From NCBI RefSeq assembly GCF_963666015.1, contig NZ_OY762555.1, forward strand, positions 2,914,001 through 2,978,000: DNA of 64,000 nucleotides. Direction: 5' to 3'. The notes under the pieces were generated by a model that was not told the origin of the DNA, searched no databases, and was given only the letters and a program-made list of their open reading frames with translations. Shown piece after piece: positions 52,530 through 60,555 of the stretch (position 1 is its first letter; each line of letters begins with the position of its first letter). A program made the position numbers and the translations under genes. This DNA is from an uncultured Sphaerochaeta sp. Lineage in GTDB: Bacteria > Spirochaetota > Spirochaetia > Sphaerochaetales > Sphaerochaetaceae.

Positions 52530-53153
52530 ATGGGCAATAAACGTATTCTTGTGGTCGTTCTACTCCTTACTCTCTCCGTTACCGGGCTCTACTCCCTGCA
52601 TTTCGAATATGACGAGGATCTTTCACTGGCAAGTGATGTCACTTTGGCTATGACAATGGCCTCCCCTGGAATGCTCATATTTGAGGCACCTGCCTCAGAC
52701 TATCTGGCAATTGGCGGTAGCTATGGAATTACCATGGTAGGGGCCTATTTCGGTGTACGTACTCCGCTTAAGGCAATCATCGATCGGCAGCGGCCCTATG
52801 TCGGGGAGAGTACGAGACCAGCAGATACCTCTGAAGATTATGACTCATTTCCTTCCGGTCATGCCCTCATGGCTTTTACCTCCGCTGCCTATACCCAGAC
52901 CATTACCAGTCTGTGGTATCCTGACTCTGATGTGATGAGAGCTGCAAGCATTGCAGGCTGGTCGCTTGCCACTGCCACGGCAGTACTACGCGTGGCTAGT
53001 GGAAATCACTATCCAACAGATGTCCTTGCTGGGGCAGCAATCGGAAGTGCTTTGGGCTTTCTCGGCCCTTACCTTACCAACAAACTCTTCCCCCATGATG
53101 ATTCTGTGCAGATCCTGGCCGGTCCGATGGTAGGGATGCGCTTAGCGTTCTAA
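52530..53153 (+). CDS. PAP2-family phosphatase
   Basis: This 207-residue protein has a signal-like N-terminus (MGNKRILVVVLLLTLSVTG) and the three PAP2 motifs: KAIIDRQRPYV (K-x6-RP), FPSGHALMAF (SGH) and RVASGNHYPTDVLAG (R-x5-H-x3-D). It has fewer membrane helices than lipid-phosphatase relatives, so it is probably exported or anchored by one helix. The likely substrates are lipid phosphates such as undecaprenyl diphosphate or phosphatidate. ATG 52530 follows GGGGGA. It sits 32 bp after recX and has a terminator downstream. Confidence 0.87.
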   Translation: MGNKRILVVVLLLTLSVTGLYSLHFEYDEDLSLASDVTLAMTMASPGMLIFEAPASDYLAIGGSYGITMVGAYFGVRTPLKAIIDRQRPYVGESTRPADTSEDYDSFPSGHALMAFTSAAYTQTITSLWYPDSDVMRAASIAGWSLATATAVLRVASGNHYPTDVLAGAAIGSALGFLGPYLTNKLFPHDDSVQILAGPMVGMRLAF

Positions 53154-53199
53154 TACTTATACACTCCCTTACATACTCCTTTATTTCTGTTCCTGTTAC

Positions 53200-53224
53200 A
53201 GCCTTCCTTTCCTATAGGGAGGCT
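53200..53224 (+). terminator. Terminator of the recX/PAP2 unit
   Basis: AGCCTTCC pairs with GGGAGGCT (one G-T pair) across a 9-base loop, followed by TTGTCTGCTTCTTT. It lies about 45 bp past the PAP2 stop. Confidence 0.65.
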
Positions 53225-53327
53225 TTGTCTGCTTCTTTCGCGAAGAATGATAACTTAGTAACTGTAACTATTATATGTCTTTATATAAACTAATGCTGAG
53301 AGTGGTTTTTGTGTCACTTAAAGCGTA

Positions 53328-53380
53328 GAACAAAATTGTTCAACAAAATTGTTGACAACTGATGTGTCGCAGTTTACGAT
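53328..53380 (+). promoter_or_regulatory. Promoter with overlapping operator repeats for the PDC operon
   Basis: TTGACA (53352-53357) and TACGAT (53375-53380) are 17 bp apart. Just upstream lie GAACAAAATTGTTC (53328-53341) and CAACAAAATTGTTG (53341-53354), two abutting dyads with 6-bp arms and an AA centre. TTGTTGACAA (53349-53358), a TTGT/ACAA dyad typical of GntR/FCD sites, covers the -35 box. A FCD-type GntR regulator is encoded in the operon (58007). Confidence 0.7.
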
Positions 53381-53407
53381 TTATACATCTAGTAAAAGGA
53401 GTATGGT

Positions 53408-54379
53408 ATGAATCTAATGAAAAAGTGTTTGATGATTTCCTTGATTTCAATCATGGCTCTCTCCTTCGTTTTTGCACAGGGAGAGCAAGAAGCAAGTGGA
53501 GCCTCAAGGCCTGCTTTTATCTCAATCGGAACTGCCTCTGCAGCAGGAGCCTATTATCCAATCGGTGTTGCCTTGGCTGATGTCTGGAATAAGACACTTC
53601 CGGGTACTCGTTTCAGTTCCCAGGAGACAGGCGGAAGTGTTGCAAACCTCAATATGATCGCCAGTGGAGAGTTGGAAATGGGCATGTCCAATGAGAACGT
53701 TGCCTACACTGCCGGTCTTGGTCAGGATCCCTTCAAGAATCCAATTGATTTGAAAGGTGGTTGGATATTGAATAACAGTAACGCAATCATCGTGGCGATG
53801 GGAGATTCTGGAATTACCAATGTTTCCCAGTTGAAAGGAAAGAAAGTATCCCTCGGTGCCCCTGGATCCTCTGCAAACGTCTTTGGTGAGCTCATTCTTG
53901 CTTCCGAGGGTCTGGAGAAGGGTGATTACCAGCAGGTGTTCATGGGCTGGCAGGAATCAGCAGATGCAATGAATGATGGATTTATTGATGCTGCACTGAT
54001 GGTTGGTGGTCAACCCTTCCCCGCCGTTACCTCTCTTTCGGTCAGATCTGATGTACAGGTGCTTACCTTCAATACAAAGCGCTTTAGGGAATTGAGTAGT
54101 TATCCCTATGCTACCGATAAGATTCCTGCAGATATGTATGACATGAAACAGGATGGCGATTCAGTAATCATTCGTTCTGTTGTGTACATCAGTCCTGATC
54201 TCTCTGATGAAATTGTGTATGACATGGTCAAACAGGTATTTGAGAATATCCCAACGCTTGTCTCTGCGCACCCTTCCGCTTCTGGAACCCGTCTGTTCTC
54301 TGAAGAGGCTGCGAAGGATATTAGTCTTGAAATCCATCCTGGCGTAATCCGCTATGCAACAGAAGTAGGTGAATGGTAA
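53408..54379 (+). CDS. TAXI-family TRAP transporter binding protein
   Basis: This 323-residue exported protein has a signal peptide ending FVFAQG, then the TAXI domain: ISIGTASAAGAYYPIGVALAD, TGGSVANLNMIASGELEMG and LKGKKVSLGAPGSSAN. It should bind a carboxylate in the periplasm and hand it to the fused TRAP membrane protein that follows. ATG 53408 follows AAAAGGAG. It leads the operon of PDC-pathway genes, so the substrate is probably PDC or a related di- or tricarboxylate (inferred). Confidence 0.92.
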   Translation: MNLMKKCLMISLISIMALSFVFAQGEQEASGASRPAFISIGTASAAGAYYPIGVALADVWNKTLPGTRFSSQETGGSVANLNMIASGELEMGMSNENVAYTAGLGQDPFKNPIDLKGGWILNNSNAIIVAMGDSGITNVSQLKGKKVSLGAPGSSANVFGELILASEGLEKGDYQQVFMGWQESADAMNDGFIDAALMVGGQPFPAVTSLSVRSDVQVLTFNTKRFRELSSYPYATDKIPADMYDMKQDGDSVIIRSVVYISPDLSDEIVYDMVKQVFENIPTLVSAHPSASGTRLFSEEAAKDISLEIHPGVIRYATEVGEW

Positions 54380-56256
54380 TGACAAGATTTCGTGAAACAG
54401 TAGCAAAGGTATCATGGTTGCTGACTTTGGTGTTCATCACCTTCGTGCAGCCACTGTATCTCCTTCCAATCGAGCAACAGCTTCCAATTACCCTGATGCT
54501 CGTCATGATTGGCCTCTTCTATCATAGGCCGTTCATAAAGGTGAAGGAGGAGAAGGGAAAGCAAGGTTCTATCCCAATGCTGATCCTCGACTCATTATTC
54601 GTCGTTGCAGCAATTGTGGTAGGTCTCTACATCACGCTCAACTACCACGCCATCATTTATCGGCAGGGAGCATTCACTGCGATGGATGCAGTAATCTCTG
54701 TAGTTGCTGTGGTACTGGTATTTGATGCAGTAAGGAGAGCTGTCGGTTGGCCGCTGACCATTGTGTGTCTTGTTGCGCTTGCCTATGCACTTCTTGGAAG
54801 GTTGATGCCGGGAGCTCTGTTTCACCGGGGTTATTCAGTAAACAGAATTTCCCTCCAGCTCGCCCTGAGTTATTCCGGAATCTATGGAATACCCCTGCAG
54901 ATCATGGTTCGTTACGTGATTCTCTTCATCGTCTTCGGTGCATTGTTGCAGGTAAGCGGGGCAGCTGATTTCTTGGTCAGATTTTCTACATCCTTCGCTG
55001 GTAGATATACAGGAGGACTGGGAAAGGTCGCTGTTGTTGCAAGTGGACTGGTAGGTAGTATCTCTGGAAGTGCTGCTGGCAATGTTGCTACAACGGGAAG
55101 CGTGACAATCCCTGCCATGAAAGGGTCTGGCTATGAACCTCATCTGGCTGCTTCGGTTGAGGCTGTTGCCTCAACCGGTGGGCAGATTATGCCTCCGATC
55201 ATGGGAGCAGCGGCATTCCTTATGGCCGATTACTTGGGTATCCCTTATATCCAGGTTGTAAAGGCTGCGGTCATTCCTGCTTTCCTATACTTTTTCAGCG
55301 CAGGGGCTGCGATTGACATCTATGCCAGATCAAAAGGAATTGTAGGTTTGCCGAAGGACAAGATTCCACCTTTTTGGAATGTGATCAAAACAGGATGGGT
55401 ATTTCTTGCATTGATTCTACTGGTCTATGGAATGCTGATTGCAGGAGCCTCTCCGACCTTGTCAGCTTTTGCAGGCACCATGGCGGCAGCTTTGCTGATT
55501 GTCGTGAGACGAGTAGGGATGAAGGCTCTTATCGATGCACTGTACGATGGAGCTCAATCTGCAGCCAAACTGTGCGCAGTAACAGCAGGCGCAGGTATTG
55601 TGGTGGGAATCATCCAGTTGACTGGACTGGGAGCCCAGCTCGCCAGCTTCATGGTTGAGGTATCGCAAGGGCATGTATTTGTTCTGCTTATCCTGGTTAT
55701 GTTTGCATCGATCATTATGGGCATGGGTATGCCTACCACCGTAGTGTATGTCCTGCTCGCAGCCTTGGTCGCTCCGGCATTGGTTGCACTTGGCATTGAT
55801 GTGGTTGGAGCACACTTCTTCTTCTTCTATTTTGGAGTCCTGGCGGCTATCACGCCACCGGTTGCTCTCGCTTCCTATGCAGCTGCGTCAATCGCAAAGA
55901 GTGACTTTGATAAGACAGGTTGGACTGCGTTTAAGATGGCTCTTCCGGCTTTCATTGTTCCCTTCTTCTTTGTCATGAACCCGGCCCTTCTGATGAATGG
56001 CTCTGTGCTACAGATTATGTATGCTGCCTTTACCTCGGCGATAGGGGTATGGATGATCTCAGTCGCAACCATGAACTATTTCAGAGGAAAGCTTCCCCTC
56101 TGGGCAAGAGCTGTGATTATCCTCGGAGCAATATCGCTCATTGGCCATAGTTTGGTTACCGATATTGCAGGGTATTTGGTGCTTGCAGGTTTGATATTCT
56201 TCGGAATGAAGAGAAAACAAGCTTCCCCAAAGCAATCTGAACCTTCGAAGGCGTAG
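54379..56256 (+). CDS. TRAP transporter fused permease (DctQ-DctM fusion, 4TM/12TM type)
   Basis: This 625-residue protein has a short DctQ-like N-terminal helical part (about 1-170) and a DctM-like part with TTGSVTIPAMKGSGYEPHLA, TGGQIMPPIMGAAAFLMA and MGMGMPTTVVYVLLAAL. Fused permeases of this form accompany TAXI binding proteins. It is probably driven by a sodium gradient or proton force. Start ATG 54379 overlaps the preceding stop as TAATG and is placed 6 bases from an AGGTGA site; ATG at 54373 is the alternative. Confidence 0.93.
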   Translation: MTRFRETVAKVSWLLTLVFITFVQPLYLLPIEQQLPITLMLVMIGLFYHRPFIKVKEEKGKQGSIPMLILDSLFVVAAIVVGLYITLNYHAIIYRQGAFTAMDAVISVVAVVLVFDAVRRAVGWPLTIVCLVALAYALLGRLMPGALFHRGYSVNRISLQLALSYSGIYGIPLQIMVRYVILFIVFGALLQVSGAADFLVRFSTSFAGRYTGGLGKVAVVASGLVGSISGSAAGNVATTGSVTIPAMKGSGYEPHLAASVEAVASTGGQIMPPIMGAAAFLMADYLGIPYIQVVKAAVIPAFLYFFSAGAAIDIYARSKGIVGLPKDKIPPFWNVIKTGWVFLALILLVYGMLIAGASPTLSAFAGTMAAALLIVVRRVGMKALIDALYDGAQSAAKLCAVTAGAGIVVGIIQLTGLGAQLASFMVEVSQGHVFVLLILVMFASIIMGMGMPTTVVYVLLAALVAPALVALGIDVVGAHFFFFYFGVLAAITPPVALASYAAASIAKSDFDKTGWTAFKMALPAFIVPFFFVMNPALLMNGSVLQIMYAAFTSAIGVWMISVATMNYFRGKLPLWARAVIILGAISLIGHSLVTDIAGYLVLAGLIFFGMKRKQASPKQSEPSKA

Positions 56257-56321
56257 AAGGGAAAAGGTTTTCATTGCAGGGTAAGTGCGTGGAAACCAGA
56301 ACAAAACAAGGAGAAAGTACG

Positions 56322-57191
56322 ATGGTCTCACCAGGATATATTCCATTTCACCCAAATCCAAGCAAGCCAGAATGTATGTTACCGAAAGGTTCCGTTGATT
56401 CTCATTGCCATGTCTTTGGTCCAGGAGATGTTTTCCCCTATGCTGCTACGAGCAGCTATGTACCGGTTGATGCTCCCAAGGAGTTGTTATTCCAGCGACA
56501 TAAACACCTCGGGATTGATCGTGCTGTTATTGTACAAGCCAGCTGCCATGGGACGGATAACCGAGCCATGATCGATGCATTGAAGACAGCGGGTGATACG
56601 TATCGGGGGATTGCTATCGTCAATTCCGAGATAACCGAGGCCGAACTCAAGGCAATGGATGAAGTGGGGGTAAGAGGAGTTCGGTTCAATTTCGTAAAAC
56701 GGTTGAAGGCTCGTCAGCCAATTGAAACACGGATGAATATCCTTGAGAAGATCAAACAACTTCCCTGGCATCTGGTAGTGTACTTTGAACCGGCAGATCT
56801 TACAGAGATCAAGGAGTTTCTTATGGAGGTACCTGTACCTGTGGTCATAGACCATATGGGGTGCATTCCTTCTGACAAGGGAGCACAGAGCAGGGAGTTT
56901 GAGGACCTTGCAGCGTTGCTGCGTGATGACCGGTTCTGGATAAAGGTAAGCTGTCCTGAGAGATTCAGCAAGCAAGGACCCCCATATCTTGATATGGATG
57001 AAGTAGCCTCGGAGTTGATCAAGATGATTCCAGAGAGAGTCCTCTGGGGCACAGACTGGCCACATCCAAATATGAAGAAGGAGGCACCGGATGATGGAAT
57101 ACTGGTGGACAGGATTGCAAGGATTTGTCCTGATGAACAGCAGCAAAAGGCACTGTTGATCGAGAACCCAACCCGCTTGTATTGGGGTTGA
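56322..57191 (+). CDS. 2-pyrone-4,6-dicarboxylate hydrolase-like amidohydrolase (LigI type)
   Basis: This 289-residue amidohydrolase-superfamily protein should open the PDC lactone to 4-carboxy-2-hydroxymuconate/4-oxalomesaconate. Residues matching those I recall for LigI are His28 and His30 (DSHCHVFGP), Arg121 (VRGVRFNF), Arg127, His178 (VIDHMG), Arg214 and Asp245 (LWGTDWPHPN), nearly a constant offset from LigI numbering. LigI works without metal. The start at 56322 follows AAGGAGAA. It lies between the TRAP importer and a GalB-like hydratase, consistent with the first cytoplasmic step. Confidence 0.87.
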   Translation: MVSPGYIPFHPNPSKPECMLPKGSVDSHCHVFGPGDVFPYAATSSYVPVDAPKELLFQRHKHLGIDRAVIVQASCHGTDNRAMIDALKTAGDTYRGIAIVNSEITEAELKAMDEVGVRGVRFNFVKRLKARQPIETRMNILEKIKQLPWHLVVYFEPADLTEIKEFLMEVPVPVVIDHMGCIPSDKGAQSREFEDLAALLRDDRFWIKVSCPERFSKQGPPYLDMDEVASELIKMIPERVLWGTDWPHPNMKKEAPDDGILVDRIARICPDEQQQKALLIENPTRLYWG

Positions 57192-57217
57192 TGTATTGAA
57201 TGATTGAGAGGAATAGA

Positions 57218-57952
57218 ATGAGTAACAATAAAAGCGCGTTAGTGATGAGTGCACATGCAGCAGATTTTGTTTGGAGAGCTGGTGGAGCGATTGCTCTGCA
57301 CCAGAAGGCAGGCTATGATGTCACTGTTGTCTGTCTCAGTTATGGAGAACGCGGTGAAAGTGCCAAGTATTGGAAGAAGGGAGATGTGACAATCGATCAG
57401 GTGAAGCTTGAGAGAAGGAAGGAGTCGGAGGCGGCGGCTAAGGCGCTGAATGTCCACGATATCCAATTCTTCGACCTGGGAGACTATCCCCTTGAAATGG
57501 ACCGTGAAGCAAAGTACCGACTCGTTGATGTAATCAGAAAAGTGCAACCAGATTTCATGATGAGTCACTCCTTCTATGATCCGTACAACACGGACCATTC
57601 GTATGTAACCAAAGCACTTCTTGAGTGCAGGATGATTGCCCAGGCTTGGGGACATAATCCTGGAGAGAAGATCCTTGGGGCACCTCAGGTGTATCTCTTC
57701 GAACCACACCAGACTGAACAGATGCAGTGGAAGCCAGATGTTTTCCTTGATATCACAGAAGTGTGGGAACAGAAACGAGCAGCAATTGAGTGTATGCAGG
57801 GGCAGGAGCATCTTTGGACCTACTACACCAACCTGGCACAAAACAGGGCAAACCATTTCAGACGAAATTCCGGGGGGCAGGCTGGTGGAAAAGATGCCAA
57901 ATATGCAGAGGGATTCCAATCGGTGTTTCCCCGAACAGTGTCCTCTTTGTAA
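57218..57952 (+). CDS. galB: 4-oxalomesaconate hydratase (GalB-like, PIG-L/LmbE fold)
   Basis: This 244-residue protein has the PIG-L fold but not the usual AHPDD deacetylase motif. It has SAHAADFVWRAGGAIALH, which I recall from Pseudomonas putida GalB, the enzyme that hydrates 4-oxalomesaconate to 4-carboxy-4-hydroxy-2-oxoadipate. Other blocks are DVTVVCLSYGERGES and SHSFYDPYNTDHSYVTK (metal-ligand His). ATG 57218 follows GAGAGGAA; the frame opens 18 bases earlier. The pairing with LigI-like and GalD/GalC-like genes strongly supports a hydratase role over deacetylase. Confidence 0.86.
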   Translation: MSNNKSALVMSAHAADFVWRAGGAIALHQKAGYDVTVVCLSYGERGESAKYWKKGDVTIDQVKLERRKESEAAAKALNVHDIQFFDLGDYPLEMDREAKYRLVDVIRKVQPDFMMSHSFYDPYNTDHSYVTKALLECRMIAQAWGHNPGEKILGAPQVYLFEPHQTEQMQWKPDVFLDITEVWEQKRAAIECMQGQEHLWTYYTNLAQNRANHFRRNSGGQAGGKDAKYAEGFQSVFPRTVSSL

Positions 57953-57974
57953 GATAAACAAGATGTGAGAATAG

Positions 57975-57992
57975 TTGTATATACCAATACAA
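57975..57992. promoter_or_regulatory. Possible GntR site before the regulator gene
   Basis: TTGTAT (57975-57980) and ATACAA (57987-57992) are inverted repeats 6 bases apart, with GTATATAC inside. It lies 14 bp before the regulator start and might give weak internal autoregulation. Similarity to the 53349 site is limited to the TTGT/ACAA ends. Confidence 0.35.
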
Positions 57993-58006
57993 TAAACGGA
58001 GAGTAT

Positions 58007-58654
58007 ATGAAAGGTAATGGTCCCTCAGCAGCAGTATATGAAAGTCTTAAGAAAAAGATTGAGGCAGGCTCATTGTCTCCCAGTGAGAATCTCCGGGAAG
58101 TGGAGCTGGCAAATCAGTACAAGGTAAGTCGAAATACCATCAAGAAAGCACTCTTGATGTTGGAACGGGATACCCTGGTTACCATTGAGCAGAATAAGGG
58201 AGCAAAAGTCCGCTCCTACTCGCTTGACGAGGTACTGGATTTCCTGGAGCTACGGAGTGTGCTTGAAGGGTTTATCATCCGGCTTGCCTGTGCTGTGTTG
58301 AGTGAGACTGATATTGAGAATATGAAACGTATTCTGGATACAATGAGAGTACTGAAGGAAAGGCAGGAGCTGGTTTCCTACTCTCAACACAACCAGAAGT
58401 TTCATCAGGTAATCTATGATGCCTGTCCCAACAAGACTGCAACCAACTTGCTCATGAATCTTAAGAACCAGATGAAAAAGTATAACACCAAAACCATCCT
58501 GATCCCCAAGCGATCTGATCAATCGTTTGGTGAACATGAGGCGATTTTTGAAGCAGTGAAAAATGGTGACCCTGAGGGAGCTGAGTCACTCATGATCACG
58601 CATATCATGAATGTCAGGAAGGTGTTTCAGGAGAACTATCAGCTCCTGTTATAG
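58007..58654 (+). CDS. GntR-family regulator, FCD subfamily
   Basis: This 215-residue protein has an N-terminal winged helix (about 5-70, with SENLREVELANQYKVSRNTIKKALLMLE in part) and an FCD effector domain (about 80-210) with the metal-binding-type residues of the family (HNQKFHQVIYDA and GEHEAIFEAVKNGD). FCD regulators often respond to organic acids. It lies in the middle of the operon it probably controls, between galB and galD. ATG 58007 follows GGAGAG. Confidence 0.9.
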   Translation: MKGNGPSAAVYESLKKKIEAGSLSPSENLREVELANQYKVSRNTIKKALLMLERDTLVTIEQNKGAKVRSYSLDEVLDFLELRSVLEGFIIRLACAVLSETDIENMKRILDTMRVLKERQELVSYSQHNQKFHQVIYDACPNKTATNLLMNLKNQMKKYNTKTILIPKRSDQSFGEHEAIFEAVKNGDPEGAESLMITHIMNVRKVFQENYQLLL

Positions 58655-58668
58655 GAAAGGAAACAGTA

Positions 58669-59757
58669 ATGCAGAAAGCAATTCCCTATATGCAAATCCG
58701 GGGAGGGAGTTCCAAGGGACTCTACTTCAACGCTGGTGACCTTCCGCAGAATACGGAAGAGAAAGACAAAATACTCATTGCCGCCATGTGCGGGAGAGGC
58801 CCAACAGATGTGAGACAGATTGACGGTTTGGGTGGAGCAGACCCGCTTACCAGCAAGGTTGGGATCGTATCCCTCTCAAAGCGGGATGATGCAGACCTTG
58901 AGTATGAATTTGTCCAGATTGTTCTCGGTGAAGGGAAAGCTGACAGAACCCAGAATTGTGGCAACATTCTCTCGGGTGTTGTCCCCTTTGCTCTGGAAAC
59001 AGGCATGCTTCCTTCCCAAGATCCAATCACCGAATACCGGGTTTTCATGGTGAACAGCGAATCCCTTTGCAAAGTAAGAGTCGCAACGCCGAATGGGAAG
59101 ATTACCTATGCTGGGGATGCTACAATCGATGGAGTACCTGGAACATCCGCTCCGATCAGTTGCTTGTATGAAGGAATAACAGGTGCAACCTGTGGAGCAT
59201 TGCTGCCTACAGGGAACAAGATCGATATCATTGATGATATCCCTGTTACCTGTCTCGATAACGGGATGCCGGTTGTCCTTATTCGAGCAGAAGATCTTGG
59301 GAAAAGCGGCTTTGAGTCTCCCGATGAACTTTCAGATGACCTTGAACTCAAGCGACGCCTTGAGAACATCAGGCTGAAAGCAGGGCATATGATGAAATTA
59401 GGGGATGTACGTGAGAAAGTCGTTCCCAAGATGACTTTGATAGCCCCCCCACGAGCTGGGGGAATTGTTTCCACAAGAAGCTTCATTCCCCATCGGGTCC
59501 ATGCTGCCGTTGGAGTGCTTGCAGCGGTCACTGTAGCAACAGGTTGTCTCGTTCCTGGAACGGTTGCAGAGAAGGTAGCAGTACTACCAGAACTTTATAC
59601 AGGTGATTCATACCTTGTAGAGCACCCTTCGGGGAGCATCGGGGTAAGCCTTGAACTTGAGGTAGGGACAGATCTCCCCATCGTCAAGAGTGCGGGAGTC
59701 ATCAGGACTGCCCGTGCTCTGAGCCGCGGTGAACTATTACTACCAGAAGAGGATTAA
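58669..59757 (+). CDS. galD: 4-oxalomesaconate tautomerase (GalD/LigU, PrpF family)
   Basis: This 362-residue protein of the diaminopimelate-epimerase/PrpF fold interconverts the enol and keto forms of 4-oxalomesaconate. It starts MQIRGGSSKGLYF (about 8-20), carries Lys63 in TSKVGIV and Cys97 in QNCGNIL (the positions of the PrpF Lys/Cys pair), and ends VIRTARALSRGELLLP. GalD in P. putida and LigU in Sphingobium have the same fold. The setting with LigI-, GalB- and GalC-like genes favours this over aconitate isomerase (PrpF), which remains possible. Confidence 0.86.
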   Translation: MQKAIPYMQIRGGSSKGLYFNAGDLPQNTEEKDKILIAAMCGRGPTDVRQIDGLGGADPLTSKVGIVSLSKRDDADLEYEFVQIVLGEGKADRTQNCGNILSGVVPFALETGMLPSQDPITEYRVFMVNSESLCKVRVATPNGKITYAGDATIDGVPGTSAPISCLYEGITGATCGALLPTGNKIDIIDDIPVTCLDNGMPVVLIRAEDLGKSGFESPDELSDDLELKRRLENIRLKAGHMMKLGDVREKVVPKMTLIAPPRAGGIVSTRSFIPHRVHAAVGVLAAVTVATGCLVPGTVAEKVAVLPELYTGDSYLVEHPSGSIGVSLELEVGTDLPIVKSAGVIRTARALSRGELLLPEED

Positions 59758-59759
59758 CA

Positions 59760-60467
59760 ATGAAGACAGTAGCAGTTAAAAATATTGAACGTGCAAAGAG
59801 TGAAACGATAGATGCCCTGGGCAAACTTGGAGTTGCCACAGTACATGAGGCACAGGGAAGGACGGGATATCTGAAGCCCTCTATAAGGCCTGTTTATCCA
59901 CATGCGCAGATTGCAGGGAGTGCAGTCACGGTCTTGTTGCAACCAGGAGATAATTGGATGATCCATGTAGCCATGGAGCTTTGCAAACCGGGTGATGTGC
60001 TTATTGCTTCCTGTACTGCTGAATCAGACAGTGGATTCTTCGGCGACCTCCTTGCTGAATCGGCGATGGCTAGGGGAGTGAGAGGACTTGTCATAGAAGG
60101 GGGAGTAAGGGATACTGCATCCTTCCAAGATATGGGGTTTCCTGTATGGTCCAAGGCAGTAAGTGCACAAGGTACGGTAAAAGAGACGCTTGGGGCGGTG
60201 AATGTTCCCATCGTCTGCGCAGGCCAAGTGGTAAACCCAGGCGATGTTGTTGTCGCTGATGATGATGGTGTGGTCATTGTAGAGCGCTTGGATGCTGAAA
60301 AAGTGCTCAAGAAAGGATTGGAGCGTGAGAGGAAAGAAGCAGAGAAGCGAGCATTGTTTGCTGAAGGTACGCTTGGTCTTGATATCTACAACATGCGTTC
60401 TCGTCTGCAGGAGAAGGGCCTCGTATACTTGGAGAACCTCGAGGAATATTATCGATTAAAAGGCTAG
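59760..60467 (+). CDS. galC: 4-carboxy-4-hydroxy-2-oxoadipate aldolase (GalC/LigK, RraA fold)
   Basis: This 235-residue RraA-like protein splits 4-carboxy-4-hydroxy-2-oxoadipate to pyruvate and oxaloacetate. The class II aldolase signature of this family is present: Gly95 and Glu100 in GFFGDLLAESA, Arg117-Asp118 in IEGGVRDTASF, and a late DDDGVVIV. LigK and GalC are 227-240 residues, RraA itself is about 160, so the length favours the aldolase. It starts 2 bp after galD and ends the operon. Confidence 0.9.
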   Translation: MKTVAVKNIERAKSETIDALGKLGVATVHEAQGRTGYLKPSIRPVYPHAQIAGSAVTVLLQPGDNWMIHVAMELCKPGDVLIASCTAESDSGFFGDLLAESAMARGVRGLVIEGGVRDTASFQDMGFPVWSKAVSAQGTVKETLGAVNVPIVCAGQVVNPGDVVVADDDGVVIVERLDAEKVLKKGLERERKEAEKRALFAEGTLGLDIYNMRSRLQEKGLVYLENLEEYYRLKG

Positions 60468-60498
60468 CAATATCCTTCTTGCATTGTCAGGATACCAT

Positions 60499-60527
60499 AC
60501 AGGTCGGCCTCATCGAGACCGACCTGT
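60499..60527. terminator. Strong palindrome between galC and trpB
   Basis: ACAGGTCGG (60499-60507) and CCGACCTGT (60519-60527) are perfect inverted repeats, with an inner CTC/GAG pairing. It lies between two convergent genes, which suits a shared terminator, but neither side has a T-run. A factor-dependent stop or mRNA end protection is as likely. Confidence 0.5.
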
Positions 60528-60555
60528 AGTAATGATAGCGGATGAAAAATACTAA

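Noticed and set aside
57218..57952. Ordinary PIG-L deacetylase
   Set aside because: The AHPDD motif is replaced by AHAADF, which I recall from GalB hydratase, and the neighbours form the same pathway.
53408..60467. Ring-cleaving dioxygenase or aromatic decarboxylase within the PDC operon
   Set aside because: Every frame in this span was assigned; none resembles LigAB, GalA, DesZ or an extradiol enzyme.
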